From NCBI GenBank assembly GCA_030825115.1, contig JAPJQL010000031.1:1-43051 (forward strand): 43,051 bases of DNA. Direction: 5' to 3'. A model generated the notes under the pieces. That model was not told the origin of the DNA. It was given only the letters and a program-made list of their open reading frames with translations, and made no database searches. Both the position numbers and the translations under genes were made by a program. The stretch is from Lachnospiraceae bacterium. Lineage in GTDB: Bacteria > Bacillota > Clostridia > Lachnospirales > Lachnospiraceae. Below, piece after piece: positions 7,612-13,934 of this stretch (its first letter is position 1; each line of letters starts with the position of its first letter).

Positions 7612-8244
7612 ATGGATCACTTGCAGAAATGCGCATTGGCATTTGAGCACCTGCTCGACATAAACTATCATATTATCATTGGCCGAAAAGGAAAGTCTGT
7701 GGAACTAAATATCCTTTTTGATCCCATAAAATTTCATCATCTGATTGGACTTCATAAACTTCGTGATTTACGTGTAGCCAGAGCAAATCGGGAAAAGGTA
7801 TTTCAGAACTGCCTTTCCGGCACGCTTTCCATACAGGACTTAATGAAAAGCCGACACTTTTCTGAAATTGAAAAGCGAATTCAGCCTTTTGATAAAATCG
7901 AAACATTTTTAGACAGCAATCAGCTGGTTTTCCGCTATAACAAAAAACTACAGACGTTTTCGTTGATTGAGGCAGAATACCTTCTTTCTACGCATTTTGA
8001 AAATACAGATGTATATATCTTTTTAGATCAACTTTCAGAAGAAAATCAATTTTTCTGCCGTTCCTTTTTTCCGAAAGAAAAGAAAGATTATACGATTGGA
8101 CAGCCTCAGTTCACTTTACTCTTTAAAGAAAAGATTACGGTCAGTACCGGAGAGAAAATCATTCAGTATGACCGGCTCACTCCGAAAAACAAACCAGCAA
8201 GCATACCTCCGCAGGAGATTCCGGAAAAGGGACAAGCAGAATAA
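7612..8244 (+). CDS. PBECR4-like nuclease-fold protein
   Basis: A 210-residue protein resembling the PBECR4 group (phage Barnase-EndoU-ColicinE5/D-RelE-like nuclease 4). The characteristic core is KSVELNILFDPIKFHHLIGL followed by HKLRDL. No signal peptide or membrane segment is visible. The group is predicted, not shown, to contain RNases, so the protein could be a toxin-like effector or a factor that alters host RNA during transfer. The start is ATG at 7612 with AAAGGGG upstream. The gene is AT-richer than its neighbours and is one of only two real genes on the plus strand. It has its own promoter, leader and terminator, so it is an independent unit. Confidence 0.6.
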   Translation: MDHLQKCALAFEHLLDINYHIIIGRKGKSVELNILFDPIKFHHLIGLHKLRDLRVARANREKVFQNCLSGTLSIQDLMKSRHFSEIEKRIQPFDKIETFLDSNQLVFRYNKKLQTFSLIEAEYLLSTHFENTDVYIFLDQLSEENQFFCRSFFPKEKKDYTIGQPQFTLLFKEKITVSTGEKIIQYDRLTPKNKPASIPPQEIPEKGQAE

Positions 8245-8274
8245 CCGTACTGGCTGTTCTGCTTGTCCCTTTTT
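8229..8274 (+). terminator. Terminator of the PBECR4-like gene
   Basis: A 13-base-pair stem, GGGACAAGCAGAA (8229-8241) with TTCTGCTTGTCCC (8257-8269), followed by five T. The left arm overlaps the last codons of the gene. Confidence 0.88.
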
Positions 8275-8288
8275 ATTACCATCGCTGC

Positions 8289-8576
8289 TTACAGCACACC
8301 CAGCTTTTTTAACAGCTCTACACAGTCTTTTGCTCCCTGCACATAGAGATGCCTGCACTCATGCTCCGCTATCAGATTTATCTTTGCCAGGTAATCCTCC
8401 AGCACCTGCTGATCCTCTTTCGAGAGCTGCTTCAGCACATCCGTCCTCTTGCGAGACAGCTCAGATGCATCCTTGTAAAGCTGCTTTTCTTTTTCGCTGC
8501 AGCTTTCCTTTCGTTCCCGCAGTGCTTCCTCACTCATCTCCGTAATAACCATTTCATAAATTTCATTCCTGTCCAT
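8289..8576 (-). CDS. Small helical protein (DUF6809-like)
   Basis: A 95-residue, charged, mostly helical protein. The ending HLYVQGAKDCVELLKKLGVL resembles the C-terminus of the DUF6809 group of small proteins from Clostridia mobile elements. The function is unknown. The start is ATG at 8576 with GGAGTGATC upstream. Its stop lies just beyond the PBECR4-gene terminator, so the two genes converge. Confidence 0.6.
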   Translation of the reverse strand: MDRNEIYEMVITEMSEEALRERKESCSEKEKQLYKDASELSRKRTDVLKQLSKEDQQVLEDYLAKINLIAEHECRHLYVQGAKDCVELLKKLGVL

Positions 8577-8660
8577 CGTAGATCACTCCTTTTTCCAATC
8601 ACAATAAAGCCAATGTCCGGCAACAGTCTATAGCCAATCCCAACAAAATTTTCTCACTAT

Positions 8661-9074
8661 TTATACTTCTCGTTTTTGATATTTGTATGCATCTTCAAAC
8701 GCAACTGCACCATTGATGTGTCTTACTTCTTCCAGACATTTTAAGTGTAGTTTACCCAAAGCAGCTTCGTCAACATCATGTGTGTACGCAATCACATGAA
8801 CCAGCTTTGAGAGCTCCACCGCAATCTTAAAATCCATCCGCGCCAGACGGTTCTCGCTGTCCTGCACCGTTCCACTCATCACAGAGGAAAGGGACTGGAG
8901 CAGATAGTCCTCTGCTTTCTTTGCGGTAAGGAACCCCAGATAGAACCGCAGGGCTTCCTCAATCAGCTCCGTCCGATTCCGCTGAAGCCCCTCTTTGATA
9001 TAAGCGTCCGCCAGCTCCACCAGCTGAGTATCCACCCGGATGGAAAACTTGGTTTTATCCGCATTTCCGCTCAT
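8661..9074 (-). CDS. Ribbon-helix-helix protein
   Basis: A 137-residue protein whose N-terminus is a ribbon-helix-helix: KTKFSIRVDTQLVELADAYI gives the beta strand and first helix, and RTELIEEALRFYLGFL the second helix. The C-terminal half is a helical domain of unknown function. Such proteins bind DNA as dimers and in conjugative elements often act as accessory oriT-binding factors or repressors. The start is ATG at 9074 with GGAGG five bases upstream; a 27-codon in-frame extension to GTG 9155 has no ribosome-binding site. The gene follows the GC-rich spacer, which may be its binding region. Confidence 0.7.
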   Translation of the reverse strand: MSGNADKTKFSIRVDTQLVELADAYIKEGLQRNRTELIEEALRFYLGFLTAKKAEDYLLQSLSSVMSGTVQDSENRLARMDFKIAVELSKLVHVIAYTHDVDEAALGKLHLKCLEEVRHINGAVAFEDAYKYQKREV

Positions 9075-9511
9075 CGCATCCTCCTGTTCTGCCGGTTTTT
9101 CCTGCAGCCACCTAAAATCTCCCCCTATGTCCTCGCTTTTCTTCCATTCCGCCACCCGTTTCAGGAAAACTAAAATCTGTGGGTGCAGACGAACAGTCCT
9201 GCTCGGCTTTGCCGGGCGGTGTGAAGCGGGCGAGGGGGCTTTTCAAAGCCACCCGCCCTTTAACCTGCACACGTTTCGACCCTGCCATTTTCCCCTCAAA
9301 TCCAGCTTCCATGAGGGTTTCAAACCTCTTTTTGCATCTCTCGGCCACATTGCCCCAACGCTGGCGAAATCCGGTGCAGGGGTACATGGATGCCACCCTG
9401 CCCCCGAAAAGCCCACACAGCGGCTCACAGGGGGCAACACGGGGCTGACAGGGTTTTCTCATCTCCCAGCCCTTTGTCTGGGGGCTTTTCTGCCCTTATT
9501 CCGACATGGCA
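9075..9511. other. GC-rich gene-free spacer, candidate oriT or RNA
   Basis: A 437-base stretch without a supportable gene. On the minus strand a 116-codon frame is open, but it has no ribosome-binding site and an odd composition rich in Cys, Arg and Gly. Short inverted repeats are present, for example GAGGTTTGAAACCCTC near 9310-9330, and G-runs facing C-runs such as the repeated AAGCCCCC blocks. From memory, a similar translated segment recurs in gut Firmicute genomes, which would point to a conserved functional DNA or RNA. Its place beside a ribbon-helix-helix gene makes oriT possible. Confidence 0.4.
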
Positions 9512-9778
9512 TCATTCTGCTTCCTCCTGTGCCGTAGCTTCCGCTGCTGGTCGGGGTACCGGTCTGGATGGGCGGCGGGGACGTTCCCTGCCTGCCGCAT
9601 CCCGGCTCACCTTGTCATCGATGTATTCACGGGTTGCCTGGGGCACATATTTCTCATACAGCTTCTGAATGGTTTCATTCAGCTCATTCTGTAAATCCGC
9701 GCTTTTCTTTTCCATGTGGAATGTCAGAGCGTCCAGCTTTTCCGTGTTAAAGGTTACAGTAAGTGTGGTATTTTTCAT
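9512..9778 (-). CDS. DUF6103 family protein
   Basis: An 88-residue protein matching my recollection of DUF6103, a small family confined to Firmicute conjugative elements. The first ~60 residues are a helical core (TEKLDALTFHMEKKSADLQN, then LNETIQKLYEKYVPQATREY). The tail is rich in Pro, Arg, Ala and Glu and probably disordered. The function is unknown. The start is ATG at 9778 with AGGAGG nine bases upstream. It lies 15 bases from the upstream unknown gene. Confidence 0.7.
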   Translation of the reverse strand: MKNTTLTVTFNTEKLDALTFHMEKKSADLQNELNETIQKLYEKYVPQATREYIDDKVSRDAAGRERPRRPSRPVPRPAAEATAQEEAE

Positions 9779-9793
9779 ATCGGGCTTCCTCCT

Positions 9794-10657
9794 TTACATT
9801 TTGATTTCCGTTGGCAGAGCAGACATCCGGGGTGCATACTGTGATAAGAAATCATCAAAAGCCCTCAGGCGGTTCACCGGAATCCCTTCCAGCAAAAACT
9901 CCTGTCCATAGCCTCCGCTCCCCAGCTCTATGATTTCTGCATCGAGGATGTCGCTCCACTCCTCCAGCATGCCAGATTCCAAATCCGAAGCCTCCAGCCT
10001 TCCCGCCGGAATAAATCCTACATCCCTTGGATGCACCAGATAGGTGTCTGCAGGAATTCCCTGTGCAATCAGCTTACGCAGAGTCTGCTGCGGCTTTTCT
10101 TTTTTCTCATATCCCTGGCAAAAATCCAGATAATATGTCACATCAAAGTGACCATCCTCAATGGAAAGGTCGGCCACCTCCGGCCGGCTGCAGAGCAGAT
10201 CTCCTATCAGCTCCTGCAGGAACGGTCTGTCATACACAGCCAGACCCGTCTGTTCCTCCAGCTCATCAAAGTCCAAGATCCAGTTACCCTCGCTGGTATG
10301 ACTGGTTCCGTCCTGGATGATAAAGTCTACCGCGTCTGTCAGTTTCTGCTCCAGCTCTGCCAGAACCGGGTAACGAAGTGCTCTGGCCTGCGGCACATAG
10401 GCGGCATATCTGGCATAGCAAGAACCATCGCTTTCCACCAAAAGACCGTCTGCCCTGTCTCTACCGGTAACCAGCAGACAGTGATACACACCGTTGCCAT
10501 CCTGATACATCGTCTTAAGGTTTTCCTTCAGAAAGTCCTGATTCGTCAAAGGATACCGGAGCATTTCCTCAAACTGTGCCGCCGGAATCTCCACGGTTTT
10601 CTCTACCACAAAATCCCGGAATGAAAAATCCGGCTTGCGTTCAAATACTGTTTTTAT
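9794..10657 (-). CDS. Conserved element protein of unknown function, ATA start
   Basis: A soluble, acidic protein of about 287 residues without a recognised domain, rich in short motifs such as NWILDFDELEEQTGL and HPRDVGFIPAGRLE. The first conventional start in frame is GTG at 10609, which has only a poor ribosome-binding site. Upstream the frame stays open for 16 codons with protein-like sequence (KTVFERKPDFSFRDF) and reaches ATA at 10655-10657, exactly eight bases after AAGGAGGG. The next in-frame codons upstream contain no ATG, GTG or TTG before a stop. The ribosome-binding site overlaps the stop codon of the NlpC/P60 gene, which suggests translational coupling. I take ATA as the likely start; a mutated ATG is the alternative. 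Confidence 0.65.
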   Translation of the reverse strand: MKTVFERKPDFSFRDFVVEKTVEIPAAQFEEMLRYPLTNQDFLKENLKTMYQDGNGVYHCLLVTGRDRADGLLVESDGSCYARYAAYVPQARALRYPVLAELEQKLTDAVDFIIQDGTSHTSEGNWILDFDELEEQTGLAVYDRPFLQELIGDLLCSRPEVADLSIEDGHFDVTYYLDFCQGYEKKEKPQQTLRKLIAQGIPADTYLVHPRDVGFIPAGRLEASDLESGMLEEWSDILDAEIIELGSGGYGQEFLLEGIPVNRLRAFDDFLSQYAPRMSALPTEIKM

Positions 10658-10671
10658 ACTGTCTCCCTCCT

Positions 10672-11685
10672 TTAATTAGATAAACGACCCATAGCATAAA
10701 AGTGCTCCCTCCAGTAGTTGGTTTCGATGCTGGTGTACTGAATCGGGGATCCGCAGTGCAGCATTTTTCCTCCGCCCACATAGATCCCCACATGGCTGAT
10801 GGGGCCGCTGCTCACATAGGTCTTTGTAAAAAACACCAGATCTCCCGGCTGGGCTTCGTCCCTCGGCACTATGGCACATTGATTATAGATGCCGGAAGCC
10901 GAGGTACGGGGCAGGTTATAAACGCCTGACTGGGTATAGACCCAGCACACAAAACCGCTGCAGTCGAAGGAAGTCTGGGGTGTAGAGCCGCCCCACACAT
11001 AGGGATATCCCAGATATTTTTCTGCCTCTGCGATCAAAGCTGCATAGCTGCCGTCCCCTAACGCCTCTCCGGGCGGCAGACCGCTTCCCGGCGAAACCTG
11101 CCCGTACTTTGCCAGCACATAGATGCGCTGTGCATTGCTTTTATTTTCTGCAGTCACAGGTTTTCCAAGCAGTATGGCAAGGTTTCCATACACCGTTTCC
11201 AGATTTGTAATCGGAACAGCCACCGTATAAGGTTCTTCCTCCTCATCTAGCCGTTCTTCATAAATCACAAAGCAGTCTGCAAAACTCCGGTAGTCGCCGT
11301 TGTCCATTCTGGGCTGATCCGCGCCGAAAAACAGAGAGTAAAAAATGGCTTTGACCTGATAGGCATCCACCTCCCCGTCCTCGCTCATGGCGTTGATATC
11401 CGCAAGAGCGGCATCCAGATCCACAAAGCTCTCCCTCATTTTTTCAATGTACATCCGGTAGTCTGCTGGGAGCTTAGAAGATAAATAACCGCCGTGAAAG
11501 GTCAAATCCACGGCGGCATTGTTGTGACTTGAAGTCCCGGATAAGGCACTTAAAATCACCACGATGATTAAAATAAACGGAGTCAGAACAGCCGCCACCA
11601 CGGAAGCGGCGGCTGTCCAGGTACGCTTGTCCGTTGCTGCGATAAGGACAGCCTTCGCAGCCAGCACAGCAGCTGATGCTGCCAT
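10672..11685 (-). CDS. NlpC/P60 cell-wall hydrolase of the conjugation system
   Basis: A membrane-anchored peptidoglycan endopeptidase of 337 residues that probably opens the cell wall for the conjugation channel (VirB1-like role; CD1108-type in clostridial elements). A membrane segment lies at residues 30-50 (AAVLTPFILIIVVILSAL). A helical lysozyme-like or spacer region follows to about 175. The C-terminal NlpC/P60 (C40) domain has Cys242 in FDCSGFVCW, His298 in SHVGIYVG and His310 in KMLHCGSP, the expected catalytic triad. The start is at 11685 with AAAGGAGG upstream. A hairpin (11702-11726) precedes the ribosome-binding site. Confidence 0.88.
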   Translation of the reverse strand: MAASAAVLAAKAVLIAATDKRTWTAAASVVAAVLTPFILIIVVILSALSGTSSHNNAAVDLTFHGGYLSSKLPADYRMYIEKMRESFVDLDAALADINAMSEDGEVDAYQVKAIFYSLFFGADQPRMDNGDYRSFADCFVIYEERLDEEEEPYTVAVPITNLETVYGNLAILLGKPVTAENKSNAQRIYVLAKYGQVSPGSGLPPGEALGDGSYAALIAEAEKYLGYPYVWGGSTPQTSFDCSGFVCWVYTQSGVYNLPRTSASGIYNQCAIVPRDEAQPGDLVFFTKTYVSSGPISHVGIYVGGGKMLHCGSPIQYTSIETNYWREHFYAMGRLSN

Positions 11686-11701
11686 ATGCGGTTCCTCCTT
11701 T

Positions 11702-11726
11702 CAGGGGCGCAAAAAGCTGCCCCCTG
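11702..11726 (-). other. Hairpin before the NlpC/P60 start
   Basis: CAGGGGC (11702-11708) pairs with GCCCCCTG (11719-11726). The stem lies about 20 bases upstream of the NlpC/P60 start codon and has no T-run after it. It could affect translation or mRNA stability. Confidence 0.4.
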
Positions 11727-11740
11727 CCGGAAGCCTGCTT

Positions 11741-11848
11741 TTACGCCGGATAAATTTGTTTTCTCTTTTGATTTCGGAAGCATTTCCCTGTCCACAACAG
11801 ATGCTGCAGACACTGACCGACATAGCACCGGATACTGTCCTGATTCAT
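11741..11848 (-). CDS. 35-residue ORF at the head of the left operon
   Basis: A short ORF starting with ATG at 11848, preceded by AGGAGGG with a five-base spacing, the first ribosome-binding site after the minus-strand promoter at 11884-11911. The peptide starts MNQDSIRCYVGQCLQHLLW and ends with a basic tail. It contains three cysteines and no membrane segment. It could be a leader peptide that regulates the NlpC/P60 operon or a small zinc-binding protein. Its position and ribosome-binding site argue for translation; I know of no homologue. Confidence 0.4.
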   Translation of the reverse strand: MNQDSIRCYVGQCLQHLLWTGKCFRNQKRKQIYPA

Positions 11849-11883
11849 GCACACCCTCCTGATATCCTCTTTTGGTGTTCTCA

Positions 11884-11911
11884 ATTATACTCTATCAAGG
11901 TTATTTTTCAA
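11884..11911 (-). promoter_or_regulatory. Promoter of the left conjugation operon
   Basis: On the minus strand TTGAAA (11906-11911) and TATAAT (11884-11889) are 16 bases apart, pointing at the 35-residue ORF and the NlpC/P60 gene. The dyad AGGTT-(7)-AACCT (11898-11914) overlaps the -35 box and spacer and is a likely repressor site. Confidence 0.7.
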
Positions 11912-11955
11912 CCTGTATCAATGATGTTTATATTCGATTGAGTGAGATAAACTAT

Positions 11956-11965
11956 CTCTATAGAG
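11956..11965. promoter_or_regulatory. Perfect palindrome CTCTATAGAG
   Basis: A 10-base perfect palindrome followed by AGGTTGA, which repeats the half-site of the dyad at 11898-11914. It lies about 20 bases upstream of the divergent XRE gene and is a candidate autoregulatory operator. Confidence 0.45.
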
Positions 11966-11985
11966 GTTGAAAGGATGGTGGCAGC

Positions 11986-12321
11986 TTGAAAAAACAGTTA
12001 AATGTGGAAATCGGGGGACGTATCCGGAAAACCCGCGAGGCACTGGGATATTCCCGTGAAACACTTGCAGAAAAAGCGGACTTAGCCAGCTCCTTTATCG
12101 GCACCATCGAGCTTGGTGCGGGCAGCTTCACAGCAGAAACCCTGATAAAACTCTGCAGAGCACTTGGGACTTCTGCTGACTATATCCTCTTTGGCAGGGA
12201 AGAACAGGGGGATCTTACCACCATCCATGCCATGCTTTCCGGTCTCGATCCCAGATATCTTCCCTATGTGGAAGAGCTGCTGGGTGCATATGTGAAATCA
12301 CTTCATCTGTCCGAACAGTAA
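11986..12321 (+). CDS. XRE-family regulator of the conjugation operon
   Basis: A 111-residue repressor-type protein. Residues 9-65 are the HTH_3 domain (GGRIRKTREALGYSRETLAE, then SSFIGTIELGAGSFTAETL). The C-terminal ~45 residues (MLSGLDPRYLPYVEELLGAY) are probably a dimerisation helix. The start is taken as TTG at 11986, after AAAGGATGGTGG. The gene is divergent from the NlpC/P60 operon and the region between them holds dyads, so it probably represses both promoters. It is one of only two real plus-strand genes. Its C-terminus shows what the truncated XRE protein at 704-943 lacks. Confidence 0.85.
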   Translation: MKKQLNVEIGGRIRKTREALGYSRETLAEKADLASSFIGTIELGAGSFTAETLIKLCRALGTSADYILFGREEQGDLTTIHAMLSGLDPRYLPYVEELLGAYVKSLHLSEQ

Positions 12322-12351
12322 GCCGCATCTGAAAATGATGCGGCTGTTATT
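12321..12351 (+). terminator. Terminator after the XRE gene
   Basis: AGCCGCATC (12321-12329) pairs with GATGCGGCT (12337-12345), followed by GTTATTTTT. It separates the plus-strand XRE gene from the convergent end of the GGCT gene. Confidence 0.82.
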
Positions 12352-12859
12352 TTTGCTGCTCCCATCCTCCCATGCCGAACATGGACTGCAATCTTGACTG
12401 CCTCTGCTCCGCAAACAGCTCCCAGGCATGGTCGATGGCATCTGTCAGCACCTGCACATCCAGCCCCGCTGTTTCGTAGCCCTGCCGGATTACATCGGCA
12501 TACCAGTCTGATGGCATGCCAAACTCATGCCCTGGTGTCATGATATACACCATTGCAGACACCACCTTTCCATCCAGCTCTACCTCCACGTGCTGTTTGT
12601 CATAAAAATGGGGATATCCCTCGTACCGGTCAAGAGAAGCCTCATCCTTTTCCCTGATCTTCCAGAGCAGCACAGGAACAGAACTGCCCTCCTTGGGTTC
12701 CACCGTAGCCACTGCGCTGCTGCGACTGCCGCGGAATAACAGTTCAAAGTCTTTCAGTTCACTGGTTGCCACCACTTCCGCCGTGGGACAGCGAAGAGCC
12801 ATTTGCGGCAGGTTCATGTTGCTGCCATAGGCTACATACAGTGTTGGTTTTTTACTCAT
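12347..12859 (-). CDS. Gamma-glutamylcyclotransferase-like protein (AIG2/GGCT fold)
   Basis: A 170-residue cytosolic enzyme of the GGCT/AIG2 fold, which cleaves gamma-glutamyl amides by cyclisation. The signature YGSNMN lies at residues 11-16, and the likely catalytic Glu80 in LDRYEGYPHFY. The start is ATG at 12859 with AAGGAG upstream; a longer reading in the same frame has no ribosome-binding site. It starts 11 bases after the amidoligase gene. Such pairs are known from comparative genomics (Iyer and Aravind's amidoligase survey) and predicted to make and remove isopeptide or gamma-glutamyl links. The substrate in this element is unknown. Confidence 0.85.
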   Translation of the reverse strand: MSKKPTLYVAYGSNMNLPQMALRCPTAEVVATSELKDFELLFRGSRSSAVATVEPKEGSSVPVLLWKIREKDEASLDRYEGYPHFYDKQHVEVELDGKVVSAMVYIMTPGHEFGMPSDWYADVIRQGYETAGLDVQVLTDAIDHAWELFAEQRQSRLQSMFGMGGWEQQK

Positions 12860-12870
12860 AAAATTCTCCT

Positions 12871-13920
12871 TCACATAGACATGGTAAAAGCCGGGGCTTC
12901 TGCCTCGGCCTGTTCTGCTTCTTCCGGTTCCATAACTTCCTCCTGTCTTTCCTCTGACTGCCGGAGGATCTGCTCCCGTTCCTCTTCTCTTTTCTGTCTT
13001 AACCGTTCCTTTTGTGCTTCCGCCTGTGCTGGATCCCGCCACGCAATACAGCCGGGCAGATTTGCCAGCAGATGCTGACGGGCAGTGGCAAACTCATCCC
13101 CATTTAACCCAAGCCGGAGCAGCCAGGTGCGGAAGGTATACTTCTCATTAGTGGTCTGTGTCTTGCGACGGCTGGCACATCTCTGGTTCAGAGCCTGTGC
13201 GCCGATTGCCAGACAAAACTGGATATACGCTTTGATCTTCCCGGCATGAAGCGTCCCATTAAACAGACGGAATTCCACAGTCCCTTTCTGAAATACACTG
13301 TGAAGGTTCAGGCAATGATAGCGGCTGTCATCATAATGGGAATAACTCCTGCTCTCCCCGTCATACCAGATCCGCTCTACTTCTGCCATGGAACGGGGCT
13401 TTCTGGCATTCAAGTCATCCAGAAAACGCTGTTCCACCTTCCTGCAATAGCTGTGCTCGCGTGATACAGAAACTTTCAGAGCCTTATAAATCAAGTCCTC
13501 TTTCGCAGCCATGATGTTGGTAATGTTCCGCAGGGTTCTTGCATCAAAAGGGGAGGCATCGATATGCACATGGATGCCGCAGCTGCTATTGGTAATTGCC
13601 CCGGCTTCTTTCAATTTGCGGATAATCTGCTGGATCGTAACGATATCTTCATACCGGCAGATAGGACTGACCATCTCTGTCTTATATGCATTATCTGCCA
13701 TCACCTTACGCTCCCCTACTTTCCGCTGTGGGGTAATACTGCCATCACTCATAAATTTCCACTGACGCCCCTGACTGTCAATCGCGGCATAGGTATTATA
13801 ATGAGTCCCAAGATAACGGACTGATGTGCCAAAGTATTGGGCTGTTACCTCAGCTGCCATCTGTCTGGTAACGCCGGTCATTTCAATCTCTATGCCGAAA
13901 CGCTGGTCTTTCAGATCCAT
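12871..13920 (-). CDS. Amidoligase family protein
   Basis: A 349-residue ATP-dependent ligase of the glutamine-synthetase-like Amidoligase_2 family. The order of motifs is FGIEIEMT (residues 8-15), TEMVSPICRYED (81-92), the metal-binding GIHVHID (115-121) and FRLFNGTLHAGKI near 235. The last ~50 residues are Glu- and Gln-rich, probably coiled coil. The reaction would join an amine to a carboxylate on a peptide or protein. Partnered with the GGCT gene and set directly downstream of virB4, it may modify a component of the transfer machine. The start is ATG at 13920 after GGGGGTGACGGC. Confidence 0.85.
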   Translation of the reverse strand: MDLKDQRFGIEIEMTGVTRQMAAEVTAQYFGTSVRYLGTHYNTYAAIDSQGRQWKFMSDGSITPQRKVGERKVMADNAYKTEMVSPICRYEDIVTIQQIIRKLKEAGAITNSSCGIHVHIDASPFDARTLRNITNIMAAKEDLIYKALKVSVSREHSYCRKVEQRFLDDLNARKPRSMAEVERIWYDGESRSYSHYDDSRYHCLNLHSVFQKGTVEFRLFNGTLHAGKIKAYIQFCLAIGAQALNQRCASRRKTQTTNEKYTFRTWLLRLGLNGDEFATARQHLLANLPGCIAWRDPAQAEAQKERLRQKREEEREQILRQSEERQEEVMEPEEAEQAEAEAPAFTMSM

Positions 13921-13934
13921 GTGCCGTCACCCCC

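Noticed and set aside
9112..9462. A 116-codon minus-strand ORF in the GC-rich spacer
   Set aside because: No ribosome-binding site, unusual composition and overlap with the start of the ribbon-helix-helix frame. The recurrence of this sequence is better explained by conserved DNA or RNA, though translation cannot be excluded.
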